In this document: piece after piece, positions 20,421 to 21,115 of the stretch
How positions within the stretch are numbered: position 1 is the stretch's first letter
Layout: every line of letters begins with the position of its first letter
From: Candidatus Komeilibacteria bacterium RIFCSPLOWO2_02_FULL_48_11
GTDB taxonomy: Bacteria > Patescibacteriota > Patescibacteriia > UBA2169
Reading direction: 5' to 3'
Assembly (NCBI GenBank): GCA_001818435.1
Contig: MHKO01000025.1
Location: 22,761-43,875 of the forward strand
DNA length: 21,115 bases
Notes under the pieces: generated by a model
Seen by the model: only the letters and a program-made list of their open reading frames with translations
What the model was told of the DNA's origin: nothing
Database searches by the model: none
Position numbers and translations under genes: made by a program

Positions 20421-21115
20421 ATGAAACGTTCGGAATTATTTTTCAGTTTTCTTCTGGTTCCGGTTGATTTTGCCATGATTTTAGGGGCCGCATTGGCAGT
20501 GTATTTTGTCCGTTACAGCCACTGGGCCACAGCTTTGCGCCCGGTGGTTTTTAACATCACCTTGGGTGACTATTTGCGGGTCGTAATAGCGGCGGCTTTA
20601 ATCTGGCTGCCGATTTTCGCTTTGGCCCAACTCTACACTATCCGGGCCACGGTGCGCCTGACGCAAGAATTCGGCCGGGTGGTGCTGGGCTGTTCCACCG
20701 GGTTGGTAGCCATTGTGCTTATTATTTTTTTCCGTCATGAACTTTTTGGTTCCCGCTTCCTGGTTTTGGCGGGTTATCTTGTAAGCATTGTTTTTGTTTT
20801 TTTGGGTCGGGTGATTATCCGCCGCATCCAGCGTTCTTTATTAAAAAAACAAATTGGCGTCTGGCGCGTGGTCCTGATTGGCAACACCAACGCCACTTAT
20901 GCTTTAGAGCGTTCAATTGAGGCTGACCCGGCCTCGGGTTATAAAATAGTGCGGCGCTTTAAAAATCTTGACCAATCATCTTTTGGCATGCTTCTGAATT
21001 TGGCCAAAGAACAAAACGCGGACATGATTATTCATACCGACAGTTCCCACAGCCGCGCCGACATTGGCCGGCTGTGGCAATTTTGCCAGGAGTATCATTT
21101 GGAGTTCGCTTACAT
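20421..21115 (+). CDS. Undecaprenyl-phosphate sugar phosphotransferase, N-terminal part (truncated by window end)
   Basis: A 231-codon open frame starts at ATG 20421 (MKRSELFFSFLLVPVDFAM) and runs off the right edge. Four predicted membrane helices (about 8-30, 53-72, 90-108, 116-136) are followed by a Rossmann-like CoA-binding-type domain (WRVVLIGNTNATYALERSI). This is the usual N-terminal layout of polyprenyl glycosylphosphotransferases that start capsule or exopolysaccharide repeat-unit synthesis. The catalytic bacterial sugar transferase domain would lie beyond the window, so the substrate is unknown. It diverges from rnpB. Confidence 0.88.
   Translation, partial: MKRSELFFSFLLVPVDFAMILGAALAVYFVRYSHWATALRPVVFNITLGDYLRVVIAAALIWLPIFALAQLYTIRATVRLTQEFGRVVLGCSTGLVAIVLIIFFRHELFGSRFLVLAGYLVSIVFVFLGRVIIRRIQRSLLKKQIGVWRVVLIGNTNATYALERSIEADPASGYKIVRRFKNLDQSSFGMLLNLAKEQNADMIIHTDSSHSRADIGRLWQFCQEYHLEFAY

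Noticed and set aside
1..21115. CRISPR arrays, tRNA genes, classical transposases
   Set aside because: Repeats are dispersed palindromes without regular spacing and unique spacers; no cloverleaf with TTCRA-type arm and no DDE or serine/tyrosine recombinase gene was recognised.

Overview
The window looks like a chromosomal segment of a small-genome bacterium, most likely a member of the Candidate Phyla Radiation (Patescibacteria). This is inferred from the gene mix (a short SufS/SufU pair, a GldA/F/G-type ABC set followed by a DUF4340 protein, a Gmad2-domain protein, a lipoprotein cyclophilin, DHH-family RecJ, a small RNase HI), from the general lack of Shine-Dalgarno sequences before core genes, and from very heavy interspersed palindromic repeats. 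TGA is used as a stop, so the code is the standard one. No tRNA, CRISPR array or classical insertion sequence was seen.

Layout. 1-2260: end of a minus-strand gene, a membrane-anchored C39-like peptidase, a zinc-ribbon protein with a tiny downstream ORF, and a minus-strand gene of unknown function. 2320-6586: sufS, sufU, an FAD/NAD oxidoreductase, dtd and a small membrane protein. 6878-13667: an ABC exporter set (ATPase, permease, GldG-like, DUF4340) whose every internal junction is occupied by foreign material: GIY-YIG cassettes, a HAD remnant, two minus-strand orphan genes and a putative toxin-antitoxin pair. 13768-17479: Gmad2 protein, cyclophilin lipoprotein, PKD protein, CorA and a PfkB kinase. 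17622-20346: recJ and an RNase HI gene converging on rnpB (RNase P RNA, minus strand) with a shared bidirectional terminator. 20421 to the end: N-terminal half of a polyprenyl-phosphate sugar transferase.

The main point of interest is the repeat system. At least a dozen palindromic elements share a plan: a left half beginning GTCAT, a linker often reading GATTATCCACGAGA, and a right half ending ATGAC. Three sequence families differ by compensatory changes in a 5-bp stem. One copy (9507-9907) carries a complete GIY-YIG nuclease gene placed in the linker. A sibling (7819-8101) is truncated, and ORF-less 80-170 bp derivatives are scattered through the window. Derivatives sit in frame inside the C39-peptidase gene (49 codons) and inside sufU (56 codons), abut start codons, are nested in one another, and similar hairpins enlarge the P19 region of rnpB. 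This suggests a GIY-YIG nuclease-linked palindromic mobile element family with non-autonomous derivatives, comparable in outcome to Rickettsia palindromic elements or REP/RAYT systems but with a different candidate mobiliser. The mobilisation role is inference only.
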